From: Fasciola hepatica
Taxonomy: Eukaryota > Platyhelminthes > Trematoda > Plagiorchiida > Fasciolidae
Reading direction: 5' to 3'
Length of the DNA: 64,000 nucleotides
Assembly: GCA_948099385.1 (NCBI GenBank)
Contig: CANUEZ040000191.1
Coordinates: 2,170,001 to 2,234,000 of the forward strand
Made by a program: the position numbers and the translations under genes. The stretch's first letter is position 1. Each line of letters starts with the position of its first letter. The notes under the pieces were generated by a model, which saw nothing but the letters and a program-made list of their open reading frames with translations, was not told where the DNA came from and ran no database searches. Positions 51,851 through 64,000 of the stretch are shown one piece after another.

Positions 51851-54400
51851 GCGAGAATTTGGTTGTTACCGTTCAAAGCGAAAGCGAAAGCCGAATCCAA
51901 TTTGGGGATTGTGCTATATCATGAATTGTATATGTTGAACAAAGCGCTGAGACCCATATCGGTTAGCCTTGTGGTTTGGGTGTTCGTGTGACATTCGTTC
52001 ACCCCAACCCTTGTTCGTGTCCCCGTGTAGGCTCTGTCCATGTGCAATGCTCATGATTCCCTTAGCGGATCAAACAGCTGTACAGTGCTTCCATCATTTT
52101 CAATGGTCAGTTCAGTGTTCAAGCTGCATGGAGAATCATATTATACAAATCTACTCTGCTACTGCTCTATTGCATTGTATGAGCAATCTGTGTGGGGATT
52201 GTTCATAAGGGAATGCCTTGGTTTTAATTAGGCCCATAAATAGAGAAGTGATGGAACATAGGATTGGATCGGTGTGCGAGAATTTGATTGTCACCGTAGA
52301 AAGCCAATGCGAAAGCCTAGTCCAATTTGGGGATTGTGCTATATCATGTATTGTATATGTTGAACAAAGCGTTGAGACCCCTATCGGATAGCCTTGTGGT
52401 TTGGGTGTTCGACTGACATTCGTTCACCCCAACCCTTGTTCGTGTGCCAGTGTGGGCTCCGACCATGTGCAATGCTCATTATTCCCTTAGCGGATCAAAC
52501 AGCTGTACAGTGCTTCCATCATTTTCAATGGTCAGTTCAGTGTTCAAGCTGCATGGAGAATCATATTATACAAATGTACTCTGCTACTGCTCTATTGCAT
52601 TGTATGAGCAATCTGTGTGGGGATTGTTCATAAGGGAATGCCTTGGTTTTACTTAGGCCCATAAATAGAGAAGTGATGGAACATAGGATTGGATCGGTGT
52701 GCGAGAATTTGGTTGTTACCGTTCAAAGCCAAAGCGAAAGCCGAATCCAATTTGGGGATTGTGCTATATCATGTATTGTGTATGTTGAACAAAGCGTTGA
52801 GACCCATATCGGATAGCCTTGTGTTTTGGGTGTTCGACTGACATTCGTTCACCCCAACCCTTGTTCGTGTCCCCGTGTGGGCTCTGTCCATGTGCAATGC
52901 TCATGATTCCCTTAGCGGATCAAACAGCTGTACAGTGCTTCCATCATTTTCAATGGTCAGTTCAGTGTTCAAGCTGCATGGAGAATCATATTATACAAAT
53001 CTACTCTGCTACTGCTCTATTGCATTGTATGAGCAATCTGTGTGGGGATTGTTCATAAGGGAATGCCTTGGTTTCAATTAGGCCCATAAATAGAGAAGTG
53101 ATGGAACATAGGATTGGATCGGTGAGCGAAAATTTGATTGTTACCGTAAAAAGCCAATGCGAAAACCGAAGGCAATTTGGGGATTGTGCTATATCATGTA
53201 GTGTATATTTTGAACAAAGCGTTCAGACCCATATCAGATAGCCTTGTGGTTTGGGTGTTCGTGTGACATTCGTTCACCCCAACCCTTGTTCGTGTGCCAG
53301 TGTGGGCTCCGACCATGTGCAATGCTCATTATTCCCTTAGCGGATCAAACAGCTGTACAGTGCTTCCATCATTTTCAATGGTCAGTTCAGTGTTCAAGCT
53401 GCATGGAGAATCATATTATACAAATGTACTCTGCTACTGCTCTATTGCATTGTATGAGCAATCTGTGTGGGGATTGTTCATAAGGGAATGCCTTGGTTTT
53501 ACTTAGGCCCATAAATAGAGAAGTGATGGAACATAGGATTGGATCGGTGTGCGAGAATTTGGTTGTTACCGTTGAAAGCGAAAGCGAAAGCCGAATCCAA
53601 TTTGGGGATTGTGCTATATCATGTAGTGTATATGTTGAACAAAGCGTTGAGACCCATATCGGATAGCCTTGTGGTTTGGGTGTTCGACTGACATTCGTTC
53701 ACCCCAACCCTTGTTCGTGTCCCCGTGTGGGCTCTGTCCATGTGCAATGCTCATGATTCCCTTAGCGGATCAAACAGCTGTACAGTGCTTCCATCATTTT
53801 CAATGGTCAGTTCAGTGTTCAAGCTGCATGGAGAATCATATTATACAAATGTACTCTGCTACTGCTCTATTGCATTGTATGAGCAATCTGTGTGGGGATT
53901 GTTCATAAGGGAATGCCTTGGTTTTACTTAGGCCCATAAATAGAGAAGTGATGGAACATAGGATTGGATCGGTGTGCGAGAATTTGGTTGTTACCGTTCA
54001 AAGCGAAAGCGAAAGCCGAATCCAATTTGCGGATTGTGCTATATCATGTAGTGTATATGTTGAACAAAGCGCTGAGACCCATATCGGTTAGCCTTGTGGT
54101 TTGGGTGTTCGTGTGACATTCGTTCACCCCAACCCTTGTTCGTGTCCCCGTGTGGGCTCTGTCCATGTGCAATGCTCATGATTCCCTTAGCGGATCAAAC
54201 AGCTGTACAGTGCTTCCATCATTTTCAATGGTCAGTTCAGTGTTCAAGCTGCATGGAGAATCATATTATACAAATGTACTCTGCTACTGCTCTATTGCAT
54301 TGTATGAGCAATCTGTGTGGGGATTGTTCATAAGGGAATGCCTTGGTTTTACTTAGGCCCATAAATAGAGAAGTGATGGAACATAGGATTGGATCGGTGT
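51851..54400 (+). repeat. 6-unit HOR copy 3, JLBCDE (units 122-127)
   Basis: The A position is held by L (unit 123), which lacks C292, A305 and T308. Either A lost its tail by conversion or L is the older form. Confidence 0.85.
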
Positions 54401-56100
54401 GCGAGAATTTGGTTGTTACCGTTCAAAGCCAAAGCGAAAGCCGAATCCAATTTGGGGATTGTGCTATATCATGTATTGTGTATGTTGAACAAAGCGTTGA
54501 GACCCATATCGGATAGCCTTGTGTTTTGGGTGTTCGACTGACATTCGTTCACCCCAACCCTTGTTCGTGTCCCCGTGTGGGCTCTGTCCATGTGCAATGC
54601 TCATGATTCCCTTAGCGGATCAAACAGCTGTACAGTGCTTCCATCATTTTCAATGGTCAGTTCAGTGTTCAAGCTGCATGGAGAATCATATTATACAAAT
54701 CTACTCTGCTACTGCTCTATTGCATTGTATGAGCAATCTGTGTGGGGATTGTTCATAAGGGAATGCCTTGGTTTCAATTAGGCCCATAAATAGAGAAGTG
54801 ATGGAACATAGGATTGGATCGGTGAGCGAAAATTTGATTGTTACCGTAAAAAGCCAATGCGAAAACCGAAGGCAATTTGGGGATTGTGCTATATCATGTA
54901 GTGTATATTTTGAACAAAGCGTTCAGACCCATATCAGATAGCCTTGTGGTTTGGGTGTTCGTGTGACATTCGTTCACCCCAACCCTTGTTCGTGTGCCAG
55001 TGTGGGCTCCGACCATGTGCAATGCTCATTATTCCCTTAGCGGATCAAACAGCTGTACAGTGCTTCCATCATTTTCAATGGTCAGTTCAGTGTTCAAGCT
55101 GCATGGAGAATCATATTATACAAATGTACTCTGCTACTGCTCTATTGCATTGTATGAGCAATCTGTGTGGGGATTGTTCATAAGGGAATGCCTTGGTTTT
55201 ACTTAGGCCCATAAATAGAGAAGTGATGGAACATAGGATTGGATCGGTGTGCGAGAATTTGGTTGTTACCGTTGAAAGCGAAAGCGAAAGCCGAATCCAA
55301 TTTGGGGATTGTGCTATATCATGTAGTGTATATGTTGAACAAAGCGTTGAGACCCATATCGGATAGCCTTGTGGTTTGGGTGTTCGACTGACATTCGTTC
55401 ACCCCAACCCTTGTTCGTGTCCCCGTGTGGGCTCTGTCCATGTGCAATGCTCATGATTCCCTTAGCGGATCAAACAGCTGTACAGTGCTTCCATCATTTT
55501 CAATGGTCAGTTCAGTGTTCAAGCTGCATGGAGAATCATATTATACAAATGTACTCTGCTACTGCTCTATTGCATTGTATGAGCAATCTGTGTGGGGATT
55601 GTTCATAAGGGAATGCCTTGGTTTTACTTAGGCCCATAAATAGAGAAGTGATGGAACATAGGATTGGATCGGTGTGCGAGAATTTGGTTGTTACCGTTCA
55701 AAGCGAAAGCGAAAGCCGAATCCGATTTGGGGATTGTGCTATATCATGAATTGTATATGTTGAACAAAGCGTTCAGACCCATATCGGATAGCCTTGTGGT
55801 TTGGATGTTCGAGTGACATTCGTTCACCCCAACCCTTGTTCGTGTCCCCGTGTGGGCTCTGTCCATGTGCAATGCTCATGATTCCCTTAGCGGATCAAAC
55901 AGCTGTACAGTGCTTCCATCATTTTCAATGGTCAGTTCAGTGTTCAAGCTGCATGGAGAATCATATTATACAAATGTACTCTGCTACTGCTCTATTGCAT
56001 TGTATGAGCAATCTGTGTGGGGATTGTTCATAAGGGAATGCCTTGGTTTTACTTAGGCCCATAAATAGAGAAGTGATGGAACATAGGATTGGATCGGTGT
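54401..56100 (+). repeat. Spacer block B C D I (units 128-131)
   Basis: B, C and D carry all their marks. Unit 131 is the only I unit in zone 3 and restores the I-J-A order before copy 4. Confidence 0.85.
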
Positions 56101-58650
56101 GCGAGAATTTGGTTGTTACCGTTCAAAGCGAAAGCGAAAGCCGAATCCAATTTGGGGATTGTGCTATATCATGAATTGTATATGTTGAACAAAGCGCTGA
56201 GACCCATATCGGTTAGCCTTGTGGTTTGGGTGTTCGTGTGACATTCGTTCACCCCAACCCTTGTTCGTGTCCCCGTGTAGGCTCTGTCCATGTGCAATGC
56301 TCATGATTCCCTTAGCGGATCAAACAGCTGTACAGTGCTTCCATCATTTTCAATGGTCAGTTCAGTGTTCAAGCTGCATGGAGAATCATATTATACAAAT
56401 CTACTCTGCTACTGCTCTATTGCATTGTATGAGCAATCTGTGTGGGGATTGTTCATAAGGGAATGCCTTGGTTTTAATTAGGCCCATAAATAGAGAAGTG
56501 ATGGAACATAGGATTGGATCGGTGTGCGAGAATTTGATTGTCACCGTAGAAAGCCAATGCGAAAGCCTAGTCCAATTTGGGGATTGTGCTATATCATGTA
56601 TTGTATATGTTGAACAAAGCGTTGAGACCCCTATCGGATAGCCTTGTGGTTTGGGTGTTCGACTGACATTCGTTCACCCCAACCCTTGTTCGTGTGCCAG
56701 TGTGGGCTCCGACCATGTGCAATGCTCATTATTCCCTTAGCGGATCAAACAGCTGTACAGTGCTTCCATCATTTTCAATGGTCAGTTCAGTGTTCAAGCT
56801 GCATGGAGAATCATATCATACAAATGTACACTTCTACTGCTCTATTGCATTGTATGAGCAATCTGTGTGGGGATTGTTCATAAGGGAATGCCTTGGTTTT
56901 ACTTAGGCCCATAAATAGAGAAGTGATGGAACATAGGATTGGATCGGTGTGCGAGAATTTGGTTGTTACCGTTCAAAGCCAAAGCGAAAGCCGAATCCAA
57001 TTTGGGGATTGTGCTATATCATGTATTGTGTATGTTGAACAAAGCGTTGAGACCCATATCGGATAGCCTTGTGTTTTGGGTGTTCGACTGACATTCGTTC
57101 ACCCCAACCCTTGTTCGTGTCCCCGTGTGGGCTCTGTCCATGTGCAATGCTCATGATTCCCTTAGCGGATCAAACAGCTGTACAGTGCTTCCATCATTTT
57201 CAATGGTCAGTTCAGTGTTCAAGCTGCATGGAGAATCATATTATACAAATCTACTCTGCTACTGCTCTATTGCATTGTATGAGCAATCTGTGTGGGGATT
57301 GTTCATAAGGGAATGCCTTGGTTTCAATTAGGCCCATAAATAGAGAAGTGATGGAACATAGGATTGGATCGGTGAGCGAAAATTTGATTGTTACCGTAAA
57401 AAGCCAATGCGAAAACCGAAGGCAATTTGGGGATTGTGCTATATCATGTAGTGTATATTTTGAACAAAGCGTTCAGACCCATATCAGATAGCCTTGTGGT
57501 TTGGGTGTTCGTGTGACATTCGTTCACCCCAACCCTTGTTCGTGTGCCAGTGTGGGCTCCGACCATGTGCAATGCTCATTATTCCCTTAGCGGATCAAAC
57601 AGCTGTACAGTGCTTCCATCATTTTCAATGGTCAGTTCAGTGTTCAAGCTGCATGGAGAATCATATTATACAAATGTACTCTGCTACTGCTCTATTGCAT
57701 TGTATGAGCAATCTGTGTGGGGATTGTTCATAAGGGAATGCCTTGGTTTTACTTAGGCCCATAAATAGAGAAGTGATGGAACATAGGATTGGATCGGTGT
57801 GCGAGAATTTGGTTGTTACCGTTGAAAGCGAAAGCGAAAGCCGAATCCAATTTGGGGATTGTGCTATATCATGTAGTGTATATGTTGAACAAAGCGTTGA
57901 GACCCATATCGGATAGCCTTGTGGTTTGGGTGTTCGACTGACATTCGTTCACCCCAACCCTTGTTCGTGTCCCCGTGTGGGCTCTGTCCATGTGCAATGC
58001 TCATGATTCCCTTAGCGGATCAAACAGCTGTACAGTGCTTCCATCATTTTCAATGGTCAGTTCAGTGTTCAAGCTGCATGGAGAATCATATTATACAAAT
58101 GTACTCTGCTACTGCTCTATTGCATTGTATGAGCAATCTGTGTGGGGATTGTTCATAAGGGAATGCCTTGGTTTTACTTAGGCCCATAAATAGAGAAGTG
58201 ATGGAACATAGGATTGGATCGGTGTGCGAGAATTTGGTTGTTACCGTTCAAAGCGAAAGCGAAAGCCGAATCCAATTTGCGGATTGTGCTATATCATGTA
58301 GTGTATATGTTGAACAAAGCGCTGAGACCCATATCGGTTAGCCTTGTGGTTTGGGTGTTCGTGTGACATTCGTTCACCCCAACCCTTGTTCGTGTCCCCG
58401 TGTGGGCTCTGTCCATGTGCAATGCTCATGATTCCCTTAGCGGATCAAACAGCTGTACAGTGCTTCCATCATTTTCAATGGTCAGTTCAGTGTTCAAGCT
58501 GCATGGAGAATCATATTATACAAATGTACTCTGCTACTGCTCTATTGCATTGTATGAGCAATCTGTGTGGGGATTGTTCATAAGGGAATGCCTTGGTTTT
58601 ACTTAGGCCCATAAATAGAGAAGTGATGGAACATAGGATTGGATCGGTGT
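56101..58650 (+). repeat. 6-unit HOR copy 4, JABCDE (units 132-137)
   Basis: All six types match their diagnostic sites. This block and the next stand directly in tandem, the clearest proof that JABCDE is itself a repeating block. Confidence 0.88.
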
Positions 58651-61200
58651 GCGAGAATTTGGTTGTTACCGTTCAAAGCGAAAGCGAAAGCCGAATCCAA
58701 TTTGGGGATTGTGCTATATCATGAATTGTAGATGTTGAACAAAGCGCTGAGACCCATATCGGTTAGCCTTGTGGTTTGGGTGTTCGTGTGACATTCGTTC
58801 ACCCCAACCCTTGTTCGTGTCCCCGTGTAGGCTCTGTCCATGTGCAATGCTCATGATTCCCTTAGCGGATCAAACAGCTGTACAGTGCTTCCATCATTTT
58901 CAATGGTCAGTTCAGTGTTCAAGCTGCATGGAGAATCATATTATACAAATCTACTCTGCTACTGCTCTATTGCATTGTATGAGCAATCTGTGTGGGGATT
59001 GTTCATAAGGGAATGCCTTGGTTTTAATTAGGCCCATAAATAGAGAAGTGATGGAACATAGGATTGGATCGGTGTGCGAGAATTTGATTGTCACCGTAGA
59101 AAGCCAATGCGAAAGCCTAGTCCAATTTGGGGATTGTGCTATATCATGTATTGTATATGTTGAACAAAGCGTTGAGACCCCTATCGGATAGCCTTGTGGT
59201 TTGGGTGTTCGACTGACATTCGTTCACCCCAACCCTTGTTCGTGTGCCAGTGTGGGCTCCGACCATGTGCAATGCTCATTATTCCCTTAGCGGATCAAAC
59301 AGCTGTACAGTGCTTCCATCATTTTCAATGGTCAGTTCAGTGTTCAAGCTGCATGGAGAATCATATCATACAAATGTACACTTCTACTGCTCTATTGCAT
59401 TGTATGAGCAATCTGTGTGGGGATTGTTCATAAGGGAATGCCTTGGTTTTACTTAGGCCCATAAATAGAGAAGTGATGGAACATAGGATTGGATCGGTGT
59501 GCGAGAATTTGGTTGTTACCGTTCAAAGCCAAAGCGAAAGCCGAATCCAATTTGGGGATTGTGCTATATCATGTATTGTGTATGTTGAACAAAGCGTTGA
59601 GACCCATATCGGATAGCCTTGTGTTTTGGGTGTTCGACTGACATTCGTTCACCCCAACCCTTGTTCGTGTCCCCGTGTGGGCTCTGTCCATGTGCAATGC
59701 TCATGATTCCCTTAGCGGATCAAACAGCTGTACAGTGCTTCCATCATTTTCAATGGTCAGTTCAGTGTTCAAGCTGCATGGAGAATCATATTATACAAAT
59801 CTACTCTGCTACTGCTCTATTGCATTGTATGAGCAATCTGTGTGGGGATTGTTCATAAGGGAATGCCTTGGTTTCAATTAGGCCCATAAATAGAGAAGTG
59901 ATGGAACATAGGATTGGATCGGTGAGCGAAAATTTGATTGTTACCGTAAAAAGCCAATGCGAAAACCGAAGGCAATTTGGGGATTGTGCTATATCATGTA
60001 GTGTATATTTTGAACAAAGCGTTCAGACCCATATCAGATAGCCTTGTGGTTTGGGTGTTCGTGTGACATTCGTTCACCCCAACCCTTGTTCGTGTGCCAG
60101 TGTGGGCTCCGACCATGTGCAATGCTCATTATTCCCTTAGCGGATCAAACAGCTGTACAGTGCTTCCATCATTTTCAATGGTCAGTTCAGTGTTCAAGCT
60201 GCATGGAGAATCATATTATACAAATGTACTCTGCTACTGCTCTATTGCATTGTATGAGCAATCTGTGTGGGGATTGTTCATAAGGGAATGCCTTGGTTTT
60301 ACTTAGGCCCATAAATAGAGAAGTGATGGAACATAGGATTGGATCGGTGTGCGAGAATTTGGTTGTTACCGTTGAAAGCGAAAGCGAAAGCCGAATCCAA
60401 TTTGGGGATTGTGCTATATCATGTAGTGTATATGTTGAACAAAGCGTTGAGACCCATATCGGATAGCCTTGTGGTTTGGGTGTTCGACTGACATTCGTTC
60501 ACCCCAACCCTTGTTCGTGTCCCCGTGTGGGCTCTGTCCATGTGCAATGCTCATGATTCCCTTAGCGGATCAAACAGCTGTACAGTGCTTCCATCATTTT
60601 CAATGGTCAGTTCAGTGTTCAAGCTGCATGGAGAATCATATTATACAAATGTACTCTGCTACTGCTCTATTGCATTGTATGAGCAATCTGTGTGGGGATT
60701 GTTCATAAGGGAATGCCTTGGTTTTACTTAGGCCCATAAATAGAGAAGTGATGGAACATAGGATTGGATCGGTGTGCGAGAATTTGGTTGTTACCGTTCA
60801 AAGCGAAAGCGAAAGCCGAAGCCAATTTGGGGATTGTGCTATATCATGTATTGTATATGTTGAACAAAGCGTTGAGACCCATATCGGATAGCCTTGTGGT
60901 TTGGGTGTTCGTGTGACATTCGTTCACCCCAACCCTTGTTCGTGTCCCCGTGTGGGCTCTGTCCATGTGCAATGCTCATGATTCCCTTAGCGGATCAAAC
61001 AGCTGTACAGTGCTTCCATCATTTTCAATGGTCAGTTCAGTGTTCAAGCTGCATGGAGAATCATATTATACAAATGTACTCTGCTACTGCTCTATTGCAT
61101 TGTATGAGCAATCTGTGTGGGGATTGTTCATAAGGGAATGCCTTGGTTTTACTTAGGCCCATAAATAGAGAAGTGATGGAACATAGGATTGGATCGGTGT
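58651..61200 (+). repeat. 6-unit HOR copy 5, JABCDE with variant E (units 138-143)
   Basis: Unit 138 (J) has a private TAGATG in place of TATATG near offset 80. Unit 143 keeps T137 but lacks the E mark C55. It has CCGAAGCC at 41-48 and GTATTG, GTTGAG and GGATAGCC, so it is a distinct E-position unit, probably a mosaic. Confidence 0.83.
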
Positions 61201-61625
61201 GCGAGAATTTGGTTGTTACCGTTCAAAGCCAAAGCGAAAGCCGAATCCAATTTGGGGATTGTGCTATATCATGTATTGTGTATGTTGAACAAAGCGTTGA
61301 GACCCATATCGGATAGCCTTGTGTTTTGGGTGTTCGACTGACATTCGTTCACCCCAACCCTTGTTCGTGTCCCCGTGTGGGCTCTGTCCATGTGCAATGC
61401 TCATGATTCCCTTAGCGGATCAAACAGCTGTACAGTGCTTCCATCATTTTCAATGGTCAGTTCAGTGTTCAAGCTGCATGGAGAATCATATTATACAAAT
61501 CTACTCTGCTACTGCTCTATTGCATTGTATGAGCAATCTGTGTGGGGATTGTTCATAAGGGAATGCCTTGGTTTCAATTAGGCCCATAAATAGAGAAGTG
61601 ATGGAACATAGGATTGGATCGGTGA
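61201..61625 (+). repeat. Single extra B unit (unit 144)
   Basis: Carries all B marks including the GGTGA end that normally precedes C. The following unit does begin as C, showing where the C/J exchange of the next block started. Confidence 0.84.
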
Positions 61626-64000
61626 GCGAAAATTTGATTGTTACCGTAAAAAGCCAATGCGAAAACCGAAGGCAATTTGGGGATTGTGCTATATCATGTA
61701 GTGTATATTTTGAACAAAGCGTTCAGACCCATATCAGATAGCCTTGTGGTTTGGGTGTTCGTGTGACATTCGTTCACCCCAACCCTTGTTCGTGTCCCCG
61801 TGTAGGCTCTGTCCATGTGCAATGCTCATGATTCCCTTAGCGGATCAAACAGCTGTACAGTGCTTCCATCATTTTCAATGGTCAGTTCAGTGTTCAAGCT
61901 GCATGGAGAATCATATTATACAAATCTACTCTGCTACTGCTCTATTGCATTGTATGAGCAATCTGTGTGGGGATTGTTCATAAGGGAATGCCTTGGTTTT
62001 AATTAGGCCCATAAATAGAGAAGTGATGGAACATAGGATTGGATCGGTGTGCGAGAATTTGATTGTCACCGTAGAAAGCCAATGCGAAAGCCTAGTCCAA
62101 TTTGGGGATTGTGCTATATCATGTATTGTATATGTTGAACAAAGCGTTGAGACCCCTATCGGATAGCCTTGTGGTTTGGGTGTTCGACTGACATTCGTTC
62201 ACCCCAACCCTTGTTCGTGTGCCAGTGTGGGCTCCGACCATGTGCAATGCTCATTATTCCCTTAGCGGATCAAACAGCTGTACAGTGCTTCCATCATTTT
62301 CAATGGTCAGTTCAGTGTTCAAGCTGCATGGAGAATCATATCATACAAATGTACACTTCTACTGCTCTATTGCATTGTATGAGCAATCTGTGTGGGGATT
62401 GTTCATAAGGGAATGCCTTGGTTTTACTTAGGCCCATAAATAGAGAAGTGATGGAACATAGGATTGGATCGGTGTGCGAGAATTTGGTTGTTACCGTTCA
62501 AAGCCAAAGCGAAAGCCGAATCCAATTTGGGGATTGTGCTATATCATGTATTGTGTATGTTGAACAAAGCGTTGAGACCCATATCGGATAGCCTTGTGTT
62601 TTGGGTGTTCGACTGACATTCGTTCACCCCAACCCTTGTTCGTGTCCCCGTGTGGGCTCTGTCCATGTGCAATGCTCATGATTCCCTTAGCGGATCAAAC
62701 AGCTGTACAGTGCTTCCATCATTTTCAATGGTCAGTTCAGTGTTCAAGCTGCATGGAGAATCATATTATACAAATCTACTCTGCTACTGCTCTATTGCAT
62801 TGTATGAGCAATCTGTGTGGGGATTGTTCATAAGGGAATGCCTTGGTTTCAATTAGGCCCATAAATAGAGAAGTGATGGAACATAGGATTGGATCGGTGA
62901 GCGAAAATTTGATTGTTACCGTAAAAAGCCAATGCGAAAACCGAAGGCAATTTGGGGATTGTGCTATATCATGTAGTGTATATTTTGAACAAAGCGTTCA
63001 GACCCATATCAGATAGCCTTGTGGTTTGGGTGTTCGTGTGACATTCGTTCACCCCAACCCTTGTTCGTGTGCCAGTGTGGGCTCCGACCATGTGCAATGC
63101 TCATTATTCCCTTAGCGGATCAAACAGCTGTACAGTGCTTCCATCATTTTCAATGGTCAGTTCAGTGTTCAAGCTGCATGGAGAATCATATTATACAAAT
63201 GTACTCTGCTACTGCTCTATTGCATTGTATGAGCAATCTGTGTGGGGATTGTTCATAAGGGAATGCCTTGGTTTTACTTAGGCCCATAAATAGAGAAGTG
63301 ATGGAACATAGGATTGGATCGGTGTGCGAGAATTTGGTTGTTACCGTTGAAAGCGAAAGCGAAAGCCGAATCCAATTTGGGGATTGTGCTATATCATGTA
63401 GTGTATATGTTGAACAAAGCGTTGAGACCCATATCGGATAGCCTTGTGGTTTGGGTGTTCGACTGACATTCGTTCACCCCAACCCTTGTTCGTGTCCCCG
63501 TGTGGGCTCTGTCCATGTGCAATGCTCATGATTCCCTTAGCGGATCAAACAGCTGTACAGTGCTTCCATCATTTTCAATGGTCAGTTCAGTGTTCAAGCT
63601 GCATGGAGAATCATATTATACAAATGTACTCTGCTACTGCTCTATTGCATTGTATGAGCAATCTGTGTGGGGATTGTTCATAAGGGAATGCCTTGGTTTT
63701 ACTTAGGCCCATAAATAGAGAAGTGATGGAACATAGGATTGGATCGGTGTGCGAGAATTTGGTTGTTACCGTTCAAAGCGAAAGCGAAAGCCGAATCCAA
63801 TTTGGGGATTGATCTATATCATGTAGTGTATATGTTGAACAAAGCGCTGAGACCCATATCGGTTAGCCTTGTGGTTTGGGTGTTCGTGTGACATTCGTTC
63901 ACCCCAACCCTTGTTCGTGTCCCCGTGTGGGCTCTGTCCATGTGCAATGCTCATGATTCCCTTAGCGGATCAAACAGCTGTACAGTGCTTCCATCATTTT
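61626..64000 (+). repeat. 6-unit HOR copy 6, (C/J)ABCDE, truncated by the window edge
   Basis: Unit 145 starts as C (A5, A12, A23, A24, T84, CAGATAGCC) and ends as J (A179, G205, C301, A377). Units 146-149 are A, B, C and D. Unit 150 is E-like (GCTGAG, GGTTAGCC, T137) but has GGGG rather than GCGG at 54-57 and a private GGATTGATC near 56-64. The sequence stops at offset 250 of this unit. Confidence 0.84.

Larger units (their letters stand above)
1..64000 (+). repeat. 425-bp satellite DNA array filling the window
   Basis: Every anchor motif (for example GCCTTGTGG at offset 116, CAGCTG at 225, GGCCCATAAATAG at 381) recurs at intervals of exactly 425 bp from the first base to the last, without a change of strand, interruption or register shift. 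This gives 150 full units and 250 bp of the next. Units differ from one another only by substitutions. No stretch of unique DNA exists in the window, so nothing beyond the satellite can be annotated. Long ordered arrays of this kind are known as centromeric or pericentromeric satellites or heterochromatic blocks in plants and animals; placement on a chromosome is inference. The family is not one I recognise. Confidence 0.99.

Noticed and set aside
1..64000. Tandem 5S rRNA genes or rDNA spacer subrepeats
   Set aside because: The repeat size would fit a 5S array, but the 5S internal control regions and conserved gene ends are absent, and no rRNA gene lies anywhere in 64 kb.
1..64000. CRISPR array or prokaryotic repeat system
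   Set aside because: Repeats are 425 bp and contiguous with no unique spacers, and there are no cas-like or other genes.
1..64000. Transposon or retroelement tandem array
   Set aside because: No terminal repeats, target-site duplications, polypurine tract, poly-A tail or element-encoded protein can be seen in the unit.

Overview
The whole 64 kb window is one uninterrupted head-to-tail satellite DNA array. The unit is exactly 425 bp. There are 150 complete units plus the first 250 bp of another, all on the same strand and in one register: the anchor GCCTTG at offset 116 of the first unit recurs at 116+425n up to the right edge. I see no protein-coding gene, RNA gene, transposon, CRISPR array, telomere repeat or unique flanking sequence. 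Both edges of the window lie inside the array. Hand count on the first unit gives about 44% G+C and 14 CpG (observed/expected about 0.67). An array of this size and order points to a eukaryotic nuclear chromosome, most plausibly centromeric, pericentromeric or another constitutive-heterochromatin block. I do not recognise the satellite family and cannot name the organism.

Convention used below: unit k spans 1+425k to 425+425k (k = 0 to 150, unit 150 truncated), and offsets 1-425 are counted inside a unit. Units fall into types that differ only by substitutions. A: linker with C17, A23, G24, T43, C106, body 1 (G171, A174, C185, A187, T205), tail with C292, G301, A305, T308. B: C30, T76, G80, T124, usually C375/A377. 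C: A5, A12, A23, A24, C30, T33, A40, G46, G47, T84, body 1. D: G24. E: C55 with T137. F: A153 with C260. G: A74, T76, T96. H: as G plus A345, T346, G356. I: A130 and G138, with A74/T76. J: T137 and A179, usually C301. K: A-type linker with ordinary body. L: A-type linker with body 1 but without the A tail. Slashes mark within-unit hybrids.

Layout. Zone 1 (1-14875, units 0-34) is heterogeneous. Most units are individually distinct, with local order only: a 4-unit duplication (851-4250), a 2-unit alternation (8926-10625), and the first F-, G-, I- and J-like units from 9776. Zone 2 (14876-45050, units 35-105) is a higher-order repeat (HOR) of 13 units, ABCDEFGHIJKIJ (5,525 bp). It alternates with a version lacking D and E and with a 5-unit stub, giving a third-level period of 29-31 units (about 12.3-13.2 kb). 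Zone 3 (45051-64000, units 106-150) is dominated by a shorter 6-unit HOR, JABCDE (2,550 bp), in six copies separated by 0-4 extra units.

The picture is of repeated unequal exchange and gene conversion, always in register. Type order is conserved over tens of kilobases, hybrids mark crossover points, and unit length never changes. All calls are from reading the sequence. Percent identities, alignments and database searches were not run.
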